Shown piece by piece: positions 34,304-40,763 of a DNA stretch of 64,000 nt. How positions within the stretch are numbered: the first letter of the stretch is position 1; every line of letters begins with the position of its first letter. Under the pieces are notes generated by a model. The model was not told the DNA's origin. It ran no database searches and saw nothing but the letters and a program-made list of their open reading frames with translations. Source of the DNA: Halpernia humi (GTDB lineage Bacteria; Bacteroidota; Bacteroidia; Flavobacteriales; Weeksellaceae). The translations under genes were made by a program, and so were the position numbers. The stretch lies in contig NZ_FNUS01000005.1 of the NCBI RefSeq assembly GCF_900108025.1, forward strand, positions 186,001 to 250,000, given 5' to 3'.

Positions 34304-34333
34304 AATCCCGAAAATTATTAGATTCTCGGGATT
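34304..34333 (-). terminator. Terminator-like hairpin upstream of miaA
   Basis: AATCCCGA (34304-34311) and TCGGGATT (34326-34333) form an 8-bp stem. Read on minus it is followed by TTTTTTTG, as in an intrinsic terminator, yet no minus-strand gene precedes it. It could belong to an attenuating leader of miaA or end a small RNA encoded in 34334-34480. Confidence 0.6.
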
Positions 34334-34486
34334 CTCAACTATTAATAAAATAAACTATTGATAAAAACTACTGTCCAAATACAAAACGACAAAATAAAAT
34401 AAATATTGTCTCAAAAAACCAAATCGATAAAATTTCTTCATTTATTTTTTTAATTAAATCCTTATCTTTAAGACTTAAATAATTAT

Positions 34487-36115
34487 ATGGATCTAAAATT
34501 TAATAAACGCGAAGATATCAACAAACAAAAACTAGCAGAAATCAACTATTTGCTAAAGGAAATAAAAAAAGGCGGCGGTGAAAAACGCCTTCAAAAACAG
34601 CGCGATGAAGGAAAAATGACAGCAAGAGAGCGCATAGATTACCTTTTAGATGAAGGAAAAAATGCCATAGAAATTGCCGAATTTGCAGGATTTGAAATGT
34701 ATGAAGAAGAAGGCGGTTGCCCTGCAGGCGGCGTAATCGTAAAAATGGGTTACGTTTCGGGTCGGCAATGTTTGGTTGTTGCAAATGATGCAACTGTAAA
34801 AGCCGGCGCTTGGTTTCCCATTACAGGTAAAAAAAATCTACGAGCACAAGAAATAGCAATGGAAAACCGCTTGCCAATTATTTATTTGGTGGATTCTGCA
34901 GGTGTTTTTTTACCCATGCAAGATGAAATTTTCCCCGATAAAGAACATTTTGGTAGAATTTTTAGAAATAATGCCAAAATGAGCGCGATGGGAATCGTCC
35001 AAATTTCTGCCGTGATGGGAAGTTGCGTTGCAGGTGGCGCGTACCTCCCAATTATGAGTGATGAAGCGATGATTGTAGATAAAACGGGTTCTATTTTCTT
35101 GGCAGGAAGTTATTTGGTAAAAGCTGCAATTGGCGAAACGATTGATAATGAAACTTTAGGAGGCGCAACAACGCACTGCGAAATTTCTGGCGTGACTGAC
35201 TACAAAGCCAAAGATGATGCCGATGCATTGGACAGGATTAAAAATATTATGAAATCTTTAGGCGATTATGAAAAAGCAGGGTTTGATAGAATTGAAAGCC
35301 AAGAACCAAAGGAAAATCCCGATAATATTTTCGGAATTATGCCTATTTTACGCAACGAGCAATACGATACTTTAGAAATTATAAAATGCTTAACCGATAA
35401 TTCTGAATTTGAAGAATACAAAGCAGATTACGGCAAAACCATTATTTGCGCCACAGCACGAATTGACGGTTGGAGCGTGGGAATTGTTGCCAACCAAAGA
35501 ACTTTAGTAAAAAATGGAAAAGGAGAAATGCAATTTGGCGGCGTTATTTATTCCGATTCTGCGGACAAAGCGACGCGATTTATTGCCAACTGTAACCAAC
35601 GAAAAATTCCTTTAATTTTCTTGCAAGATGTAACCGGTTTTATGGTCGGCTCCAAATCTGAACAAGGCGGAATTATAAAAGATGGTGCAAAAATGGTAAA
35701 TGCCGTTGCAAATTCTGTAGTTCCAAAATTCACCATTATTACAGGAAATTCTTATGGCGCAGGAAATTACGCCATGTGCGGAAAAGCCTATGATCCAAGG
35801 TTGATTGTAGCGTGGCCTTGGGCAGATTTAGCCGTGATGGGCGGAAGCCAAGCCGCAAAAGTTTTGGCGCAAATACAAGAATCTACTTTAAAAAAGACAG
35901 GAAAAGTTTTGACTGACGAAGATCGCAAAATATTATTAGACGAAATTTCTGCGCGTTATAAAAAACAAACCGAAGCCACTTACGCTGCTGCAAGAATTTG
36001 GACGGACGCTATTATCAATCCGATTGATACCAGAAAATGGATTTCAATGGGCATTGAAGCGGCCAATCATTCGCCGATAACGGAAAAATTTAATTTGGGT
36101 GTGATTCAGGTGTAA
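34487..36115 (+). CDS. Acyl-CoA carboxylase beta (carboxyltransferase) subunit
   Basis: A 542-residue carboxyltransferase that moves CO2 from biotin to an acyl-CoA, most like methylcrotonyl-CoA carboxylase beta. The N-terminal half has 'GKMTARERIDYLLD' and 'DSAGVFLPMQDEIFPDKEHFGRIFRNNA', typical of methylcrotonyl/geranyl types; oxyanion-hole stretches are 'GSCVAGGAYLPIMSDEAMIV' and, C-terminally, 'GNSYGAGNYAMCGKAYDPR'. The biotin-carrying alpha subunit is not in this window. Probably part of leucine degradation. Confidence 0.9.
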   Translation: MDLKFNKREDINKQKLAEINYLLKEIKKGGGEKRLQKQRDEGKMTARERIDYLLDEGKNAIEIAEFAGFEMYEEEGGCPAGGVIVKMGYVSGRQCLVVANDATVKAGAWFPITGKKNLRAQEIAMENRLPIIYLVDSAGVFLPMQDEIFPDKEHFGRIFRNNAKMSAMGIVQISAVMGSCVAGGAYLPIMSDEAMIVDKTGSIFLAGSYLVKAAIGETIDNETLGGATTHCEISGVTDYKAKDDADALDRIKNIMKSLGDYEKAGFDRIESQEPKENPDNIFGIMPILRNEQYDTLEIIKCLTDNSEFEEYKADYGKTIICATARIDGWSVGIVANQRTLVKNGKGEMQFGGVIYSDSADKATRFIANCNQRKIPLIFLQDVTGFMVGSKSEQGGIIKDGAKMVNAVANSVVPKFTIITGNSYGAGNYAMCGKAYDPRLIVAWPWADLAVMGGSQAAKVLAQIQESTLKKTGKVLTDEDRKILLDEISARYKKQTEATYAAARIWTDAIINPIDTRKWISMGIEAANHSPITEKFNLGVIQV

Positions 36116-36397
36116 TTGAGTTTTTGAGTTTTTGAGTTGTAAAGTCGTTTAGTTGTGAAAAATCGGTGGTTTTTTCACTAAAATTTTATTGCGGTCTTTA
36201 CAAAAAACGTTGGCTCGTCATTAGCCGAGATGAAATCTTTGCATGAAAAATTGAATTACTATTGCGAGCAGACCAACATAAAATTTTCAAATAGTTTTTT
36301 GATTTTTTCATTAAAATCGAAATATTATTAATTTAAAGTTTCTTATTAAAAAATATTTTAAAGCAAAAACCTTATTTTTGATTCAAATAAACCACAA
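36116..36397. other. Intergenic region with short repeats
   Basis: Right after the carboxylase stop, GAGTTTTT is repeated three times (36118-36140). A REP-like fragment ATTGCGAGCAG lies at 36261-36271. TATTTTTG at 36373-36380 could be the -7 box of the proC promoter. No ORF is supported. Confidence 0.4.
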
Positions 36398-37195
36398 ATG
36401 AATAGCGAAAAAGTAGCCATTATTGGTGCCGGAAATCTTGGAAAATCTATTATTCAAGGCTTAATAGACACGAAAACTTATCCTTTAGAAAATATTACGG
36501 CAACAAAACGAAACTTAAAAAATCTAGAGCACTTTGAGAAATTAGGCGTAAAAATTACTTCTGATAATTCGGCGGCGATAAAAGATGCAGAATTGATTAT
36601 TGTTGCCTTAAAACCGCACAATATTCTGGGTGTTTTAGCAGAATTGGCACCCCATATTAATCCGGAAAAACATATTTTAGTTTCGTTAGCGACAGGTATT
36701 TCTATTAAACAAATTAGAGAAAGTATTGGTAAAAATTTGCCAATTTACCGCGCCATGCCAAATACTGCGGCAGATGTGCAAGAATCTGTAACTTGCATTT
36801 GCAGTGAAGATTATAACATGGAAAGAAATGAAAAAGTAAAATCCTTTTTTAACGCGATTGGTTCTACCATACAGATTAATGAAGATTTAATGGAAGCCGC
36901 GACTGTAATTGGTGCGTGCGGAATTGCGTATGTTTTGCGATTTATTCGTGCGATGATCCAAGGTGGAATTGAGATTGGTTTTGATGCAAACACGGCCTCA
37001 AAAATCGTCACTCAAACGGTGAAAGGTGCTTCGGAATTATTAATCCAGCGGGAGCAACATCCGGAATATGAAATCGATAAAGTAACCACGCCAAAAGGTT
37101 GCACCATTGCAGGCCTAAATGAAATGGAACACAACGGTTTCAGTTCGGCATTAATAAAGGGAATTGTGACGTCTTATAAGAAAATTGAGAAATAA
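36398..37195 (+). CDS. proC: Pyrroline-5-carboxylate reductase
   Basis: A 265-residue enzyme performing the last step of proline synthesis, NAD(P)H-dependent reduction of pyrroline-5-carboxylate. The Rossmann motif 'GAGNLGKSIIQGL' is at about 10-22, 'SLATGISIKQI' near 98, 'RAMPNTAA' near 116 and the C-terminal 'TTPKGCTIAGLNEMEHNGF' near 225. The usual SGSGPAYVF is here 'GACGIAYVL', which I recall as the Bacteroidota variant. It marks the left border of the cassette array. Confidence 0.93.
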   Translation: MNSEKVAIIGAGNLGKSIIQGLIDTKTYPLENITATKRNLKNLEHFEKLGVKITSDNSAAIKDAELIIVALKPHNILGVLAELAPHINPEKHILVSLATGISIKQIRESIGKNLPIYRAMPNTAADVQESVTCICSEDYNMERNEKVKSFFNAIGSTIQINEDLMEAATVIGACGIAYVLRFIRAMIQGGIEIGFDANTASKIVTQTVKGASELLIQREQHPEYEIDKVTTPKGCTIAGLNEMEHNGFSSALIKGIVTSYKKIEK

Positions 37196-37311
37196 TTTTA
37201 ACTTGCGTAAAAAAAATTTTTGGTTGAGCATTTCTATTATTTCAAAGTTACCAAAATTGTAATCAATTGAATAATAAATTATTATGAAATTTTAAATTTG
37301 CAAAACTTGCA

Positions 37312-37319
37312 TATATTTG
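37312..37319 (+). promoter_or_regulatory. Possible -7 box directly upstream of the cassette array
   Basis: TATATTTG fits TAnnTTTG and ends three bases before the GTTAGCACCA core of cassette 1, so a transcript would start at or just inside the first cassette, as a cassette promoter does in integrons. A TTG at the right -33 distance is lacking. Confidence 0.35.
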
Positions 37320-37323
37320 AGAG

Positions 37324-38138
37324 TTAGCACCAATTTTATGAAACGACAACTAATAATCAACATAGGAATAATATTGACAGTGACAAGCTGTGCCGTATTC
37401 AATGCTGATTTACGATATAAACCGAACTCAATAGACGAATATTATTTTCCATTATTAAGTGCGGAATTTACTAAACGACAGAATGACTGTATAGAGAAAA
37501 AGGAATTTCCTTGTAATTTTCCTGAACCAAATGACACTTTAAGTGACTTTGTAAACCAGTGGTATTCCAAGCATTTAAAAAGTATGAAAGAACCTGTGCT
37601 CTACAAACTGCGAAATGAACACAAAAAAATAATTAGGTTTACACTTTTAGGAACTTGGTCAAATCCTATTTCATACAGAATAGAAAATAATAATGGACAA
37701 ATTAAGGTGACATATAGTAAAACTAAAGGACTCGGTGGTTATGACGCTGGACGGACAATTAAACGCGAGCAGAAAATAATAAAATTAGAAACTTGGGAGA
37801 AAGTAATAGCGAAAATTGATAGTGTAAATTTTTGGAATATTGAAACTCACGACCCAAATATGATACTTGACGGGGAAGAATGGATTTTAGAAGTGTTAAT
37901 TAATGAAAAATATCACTTTGTAACACGAAATAGTCCAGAAAATTATGGTGGAAAAGAGTATGCCGAACTCTGTAAATTTGTGACAAATGCAATTAAAGAA
38001 TAAAAAACTGGTGCTAACAGCCGTTTGGCAAGATTGCTAATTTTGTAGTAAATGCACGTTTACATTTCGCAAGAAATTTTATCTTTAACAGAAAGTAATT
38101 CGTTCTGAACTTCGTAACTGACGAGAAGCGGCGGAACT
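37324..38138 (+). mobile_element. Integron-like gene cassette 1
   Basis: An 815-bp module: 5' core GTTAGCACCA at 37323-37332, the lipoprotein gene, the reverse-complement core TGGTGCTAAC at 38009-38018, then an attC-like palindromic region to the next core near 38138. In integron cassettes the first bases of the cassette and the R'' core of its own attC are complementary, as seen here over 10 bp. Boundaries are inferred from the G/TT recombination point known for attC; no integrase gene is in the window. Confidence 0.65.
37338..38003 (+). CDS. Cassette 1 gene: putative lipoprotein of unknown function
   Basis: A 221-residue protein with a lipoprotein signal: 'MKRQLIINIGIILTVTSC', cysteine 18 then AVF. 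The mature part has no motif I recognise. Segments such as 'NNNGQIKVTYSKTKGLGGYDAG' and 'WEKVIAKIDSVNFWNIETHDPNMILDGEEWILEVLINEKYHFV' suggest an alpha/beta domain in the periplasm. It uses GAC and ACA codons more than the neighbours appear to. An in-frame TTG at 37317 lies before the cassette core and is not used. Function unknown. Confidence 0.75.
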   Translation: MKRQLIINIGIILTVTSCAVFNADLRYKPNSIDEYYFPLLSAEFTKRQNDCIEKKEFPCNFPEPNDTLSDFVNQWYSKHLKSMKEPVLYKLRNEHKKIIRFTLLGTWSNPISYRIENNNGQIKVTYSKTKGLGGYDAGRTIKREQKIIKLETWEKVIAKIDSVNFWNIETHDPNMILDGEEWILEVLINEKYHFVTRNSPENYGGKEYAELCKFVTNAIKE

Positions 38139-38142
38139 TTAG
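38009..38142 (+). repeat. attC-like site of cassette 1
   Basis: Left arm: TGGTGCTAAC then AGCCGTTTGGCAAG. Right arm: AAGCGGCGGAACTTTAGCTG at 38126-38145. The right arm agrees at 16 of 20 positions with that of the second site (38696-38715). Total length about 134 nt, within the range of large attC sites. Pairing between the two arms is weak beyond the cores, and the R' core reads CTTTAGC instead of the consensus GTTRRRY. Confidence 0.55.
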
Positions 38143-38708
38143 CTGCCATGCTTAACCAACGACCAGACACAACATATTTCAAAATGGACGAAAGGACAAA
38201 AGAGATTGTAAAACGCTTTAGCGACTCATGGACTGAGACAGAAAAGTTTTATGACGACCTTATTGCCAACTATCCAGGGTTTGAACGACTCAAACGCATT
38301 AGACAATTCATAGCGACTTTAAAACAAAATGGCGATGACAAACATTTTCGACTTGGAACATCAGTTCACATGTTACTTATTTCTCGTTCTGTCAACCACG
38401 GACTTCGTTTAGACCAAAAACATATAAAAATTGACGCTTTTGACAATAAGTATGAAGTAACCATGCGTGACGGTGACAAGGTTTATAGACAATATATAGT
38501 TGACAATTTAGACGACATTAGAGTAACAAAACTTTTACGAACACTTAAAGACATACTCATTGACTAAGACAGAAGAACAGACAGCTAACAAAGGGTTTGC
38601 AAAAGCCGGGGTTTCGTGCCTCTATGACAGTGAAGTGATAAATTCAAGTTTTGTGCATCTAATGAAGTTTAGTGTTGAAAAAACCCGCCTTCGCAAAGCG
38701 GCAAAACG
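38139..38708 (+). mobile_element. Integron-like gene cassette 2
   Basis: A 570-bp module with 5' core TTAGCTG at 38139-38145 and 3' core CAGCTAAC at 38582-38589, complementary over 7 bp, enclosing one small gene, followed by an attC-like palindrome up to the next core at 38708. The core pair differs from those of cassettes 1 and 3 while staying matched within the cassette, which is the hallmark of independently captured cassettes. Confidence 0.65.
38184..38567 (+). CDS. Cassette 2 gene: small protein of unknown function
   Basis: A 127-residue cytoplasmic protein with no recognised family. The N-terminal half is helical and charged ('MDERTKEIVKRFSDSWTETEKFYDDLIANYPGF'), the centre reads 'RIRQFIATLKQNGDDKHFRLGTSVHMLLIS' and the end has a beta segment 'YEVTMRDGDKVYRQYIVDNLDDIRVTKLLRTL'. 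Asp is encoded almost only by GAC, unlike flanking chromosomal genes. An in-frame ATG at 38148 sits 3 bp after the cassette core and would add 12 residues; the ATG at 38184 is preferred but not certain. Confidence 0.7.
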   Translation: MDERTKEIVKRFSDSWTETEKFYDDLIANYPGFERLKRIRQFIATLKQNGDDKHFRLGTSVHMLLISRSVNHGLRLDQKHIKIDAFDNKYEVTMRDGDKVYRQYIVDNLDDIRVTKLLRTLKDILID

Positions 38709-38712
38709 TTAT
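38582..38712 (+). repeat. attC-like site of cassette 2
   Basis: CAGCTAAC (38582-38589) starts the left arm, followed by TTTGCAAAAGCCGGGGTTT; the reverse complement of the right arm reads TTTGCGAAGGCGGGTTTTT, agreeing at 14 of 19 positions with bulges. The right arm ends AAGCGGCAAAACGTTATCTG. The 131-nt imperfect palindrome with an A+T-rich loop is laid out like a VCR-type attC. The R' core reads CGTTATC rather than strict GTTRRRY. Confidence 0.65.
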
Positions 38713-39227
38713 CTGCTATCTTATAAAAATCTCGTGTAAATAATTGAATATTAAATAAATGAAGAAAAATTTATTAATCTTGACTTTAACATTTGCAAAC
38801 ATAATTTACAGTCAAACAAACTATAAAAAAATTGAAACCGAAAAATTGAATCCCGAAAAAGTTCAATTATCACAAGAATTCATTCAAACATTTATAAATA
38901 AATGTGAAAATAAAGATTATACGGAATTTTCAGAATTTAATCTACCTTCGGAATTTAAAAAGTTTCTAAATTTAAAATTAGAAGAAGTTTGCTCGAATAA
39001 TGAAAATAAACTTGGAAAAATTAGCCTTCAAAACTTGAATTCTGCATATAAAGACAAATCTTCTTTGATTGGTGGAGAGGAACTTTACATTTTTGATGCA
39101 AATACTGAAAAAAATAAAGAAACTAAATATTTAAGTGTTTGGATTTCAAAAGAAAATCAAATTAATGGAATTGTTTTAACCTCGCACAAACCATTAAAAA
39201 TAAAACAAAAAAAAGACAGCAGATAAT
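38709..39227 (+). mobile_element. Integron-like gene cassette 3, attC apparently truncated
   Basis: The module opens with TTATCTGCT at 38709-38717 and its reverse complement AGCAGATAA is at 39218-39226, overlapping the stop codon of the enclosed gene. Nothing like the GTTTGCAA left arm or the AAGCGGC right arm follows, so its attC seems lost or decayed, and it marks the right end of the array. Confidence 0.55.
38759..39226 (+). CDS. Cassette 3 gene: secreted protein of unknown function
   Basis: A 155-residue protein with a signal peptide 'MKKNLLILTLTFANIIYSQ'. The mature part is Lys/Glu-rich ('ETEKLNPEKVQLSQEFIQTFINKCENKDYTEFSEFNLP') and ends 'YLSVWISKENQINGIVLTSHKPLKIKQKK'; two cysteines could form a disulphide. 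No family recognised; the 'TFINKCENKDYTEF' part is vaguely like NTF2-like or DUF3887-type domains, but this is weak. Its base composition looks closer to the host than that of cassettes 1 and 2. Confidence 0.75.
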   Translation: MKKNLLILTLTFANIIYSQTNYKKIETEKLNPEKVQLSQEFIQTFINKCENKDYTEFSEFNLPSEFKKFLNLKLEEVCSNNENKLGKISLQNLNSAYKDKSSLIGGEELYIFDANTEKNKETKYLSVWISKENQINGIVLTSHKPLKIKQKKDSR

Positions 39228-39365
39228 AAAAGTTATTAAAAATAAAAAACTATTTAAATCGCTTGAAACTTGTGCCCCTTCATATTTTGTAATCAAATCA
39301 AAAGATGAACATTATTTAACTTTACCTTTTCAAATTCTTAAAACAAAATGCCGTAATTTTACATT

Positions 39366-39995
39366 ATGCAAACTTTTGGGAGAGATTTATTAGACAAGAT
39401 TAGAAATGCTAAATTAGAGGGCGAAAATGCACACGCCCTTTACTCGCCGCCGTACAGAGCGGTTTTGACGGAGGAAGAGATTTTAAAAAATAAGCCGAAA
39501 TTGGCGGCCGTAAATATTTTATTATATTTAAAAAACAACAGATGGTATTTTCCATTAATTATCAGAAGCAAAAACGAACGCGATAAACACAGCGGACAAA
39601 TCTCTTTTCCAGGTGGTAAAAAAGAAGATTCAGATCATAATTTTGCACATACTGCAAAACGCGAAACCTCTGAAGAAGTGGGGATTGATGCGCATTACAT
39701 TAGAATAATTCGTGAAATTTCACCCATTTATATTCCGCCAAGTAATTTTTATGTGCACGCCTTTGTTACATACACTAAAAAAAATCCAGTATTTCAATTG
39801 CAAGAATCTGAAGCCGTAGATTTAATAGAATTTCCTGTAGAATCTTTATTAAATTTAACAATGAAACCCGAAACGAAAATCCTAAATTCTTCGCGTGGTG
39901 TGGAAGTTCCGGTGATTAATTTTAATGGTTATGAGATTTGGGGCGCTACTTCCATGATTTTGAGCGAGTTCAGTTTGGTGTTGAAAAACATGTAA
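39366..39995 (+). CDS. Nudix hydrolase, CoA pyrophosphatase type
   Basis: A 209-residue Nudix hydrolase. The CoA-specific signature upstream of the Nudix box reads 'LIIRSKNERDKHSGQISFPGG' (about 60-80), matching LLTxRSxxxRxHxGQxxFPGG. The box itself ends 'RETSEEVGI'. It should hydrolyse CoA or oxidised CoA to phosphopantetheine and 3',5'-ADP. It forms the right border of the cassette array and ends at a bidirectional terminator shared with the RlpA-like gene. Confidence 0.9.
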   Translation: MQTFGRDLLDKIRNAKLEGENAHALYSPPYRAVLTEEEILKNKPKLAAVNILLYLKNNRWYFPLIIRSKNERDKHSGQISFPGGKKEDSDHNFAHTAKRETSEEVGIDAHYIRIIREISPIYIPPSNFYVHAFVTYTKKNPVFQLQESEAVDLIEFPVESLLNLTMKPETKILNSSRGVEVPVINFNGYEIWGATSMILSEFSLVLKNM

Positions 39996-40022
39996 TTTTG
40001 AAATACTTTTAAATTAAAGCAC

Positions 40023-40056
40023 AAAAAAAAGAGTCTGCAATTGCAAACTCTTTTTT
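40023..40056. terminator. Bidirectional Rho-independent terminator
   Basis: AAAAAAAAGAGTCTGC and GCAAACTCTTTTTT pair around AATT with one mismatch and carry T-runs on both strands. It lies between the convergent Nudix and RlpA-like genes. Confidence 0.85.
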
Positions 40057-40073
40057 GTTTTATAAAATGTGAA

Positions 40074-40454
40074 CTAGTTTTCTTTTACAACTTCATATTC
40101 TATCGGCATTACACCGCGATCAAGGTTTCCGATTTCATCAAACGCCGCTTTAGATAAATCCATTGCTCGCGATGTGTGATAAGGTCCTCTATCGTTAATT
40201 CTTACAACTACACTTTTGTGGGTTCTGAGATTAGTAACTTTTACTAATGTCCCGAATGGAAGTTTCTTATTGGCCGCTGTTAATTTTTTATTACTAAAAA
40301 TTTCGCCGCTTGCTGTTCTTCTACCATTAAATTTATCGTGATAATAAGATGCATAACTTGTTTTTACACCTTCCTCTGAAGCACCATTCTTAAATGAATA
40401 AATACCGAGAGTTGAAACGATCATTATGATTACGAGAATTACTCTTTTCACCAT
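40074..40454 (-). CDS. RlpA-like double-psi beta-barrel protein
   Basis: A 126-residue exported protein: signal/anchor 'MVKRVILVIIMIVSTLGIYSF' then an RlpA double-psi beta-barrel with 'ASYYHDKFNGRRTASGEIF' (about 37-55), 'LPFGTLVKVTNLRTHKSVVVRINDRGP' and 'RAMDLSKAAFDEIG', containing the conserved acidic and 'NDRGP' motifs. RlpA proteins are lytic transglycosylases or glycan-binding septal proteins. There is no SPOR domain here, so it is the minimal form. Confidence 0.88.
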   Translation of the reverse strand: MVKRVILVIIMIVSTLGIYSFKNGASEEGVKTSYASYYHDKFNGRRTASGEIFSNKKLTAANKKLPFGTLVKVTNLRTHKSVVVRINDRGPYHTSRAMDLSKAAFDEIGNLDRGVMPIEYEVVKEN

Positions 40455-40483
40455 TTTGAATATTTTTTTTGGTTTTACTTCTG

Positions 40484-40512
40484 CAAAGATATTTCGTTTT
40501 TGAGGTATGCAA
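40484..40512 (-). promoter_or_regulatory. Predicted promoter of the RlpA-like gene
   Basis: On minus, TTG (40510-40512), 18 nt, then TATCTTTG (40484-40491) about 30 nt before the ATG. The remainder of the 309-nt gap up to rimO shows no ORF; it holds two TGTTAAAA-rich stretches and the rimO terminator. Confidence 0.55.
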
Positions 40513-40708
40513 TAATTTCAAGCCTCTACTCTGTTAAAGTTTTGTTAAAAAACCAGGTTACCATCGTGTTTTCCCTTTGATAAAGGCTTTTGCGAAAGGT
40601 TGTTAAAATATGTTAAAAACAAGGGTGAAAAGTTAATAGAATTAACTAAAAATAGCAAATTCTTTATGAGACAATAAGTTAACCAATTGAAATACAATTG
40701 TTTAACTG

Positions 40709-40743
40709 AAAAAATCTCCCCCGATTTCGAAGAGATTTTTTTC
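40709..40743 (-). terminator. Rho-independent terminator of rimO
   Basis: AAAAAATCTC and GAGATTTTTTT pair around a 12-14 nt loop. On minus it follows the rimO stop by about 20 nt and ends in a T-run. Confidence 0.7.
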
Positions 40744-40763
40744 TGTGTTTTATTTAAAAAATT

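Noticed and set aside
38148-38183. Longer start of the cassette 2 gene at ATG 38148
   Set aside because: It lies 3 bp from the attC-like core and its 12 extra residues look non-coding; it cannot be fully excluded.
37324-39227. Insertion-sequence or prophage explanation for the three-gene insertion
   Set aside because: No transposase, integrase, phage gene or target-site duplication was seen; the cores match gene by gene, which an IS would not produce.
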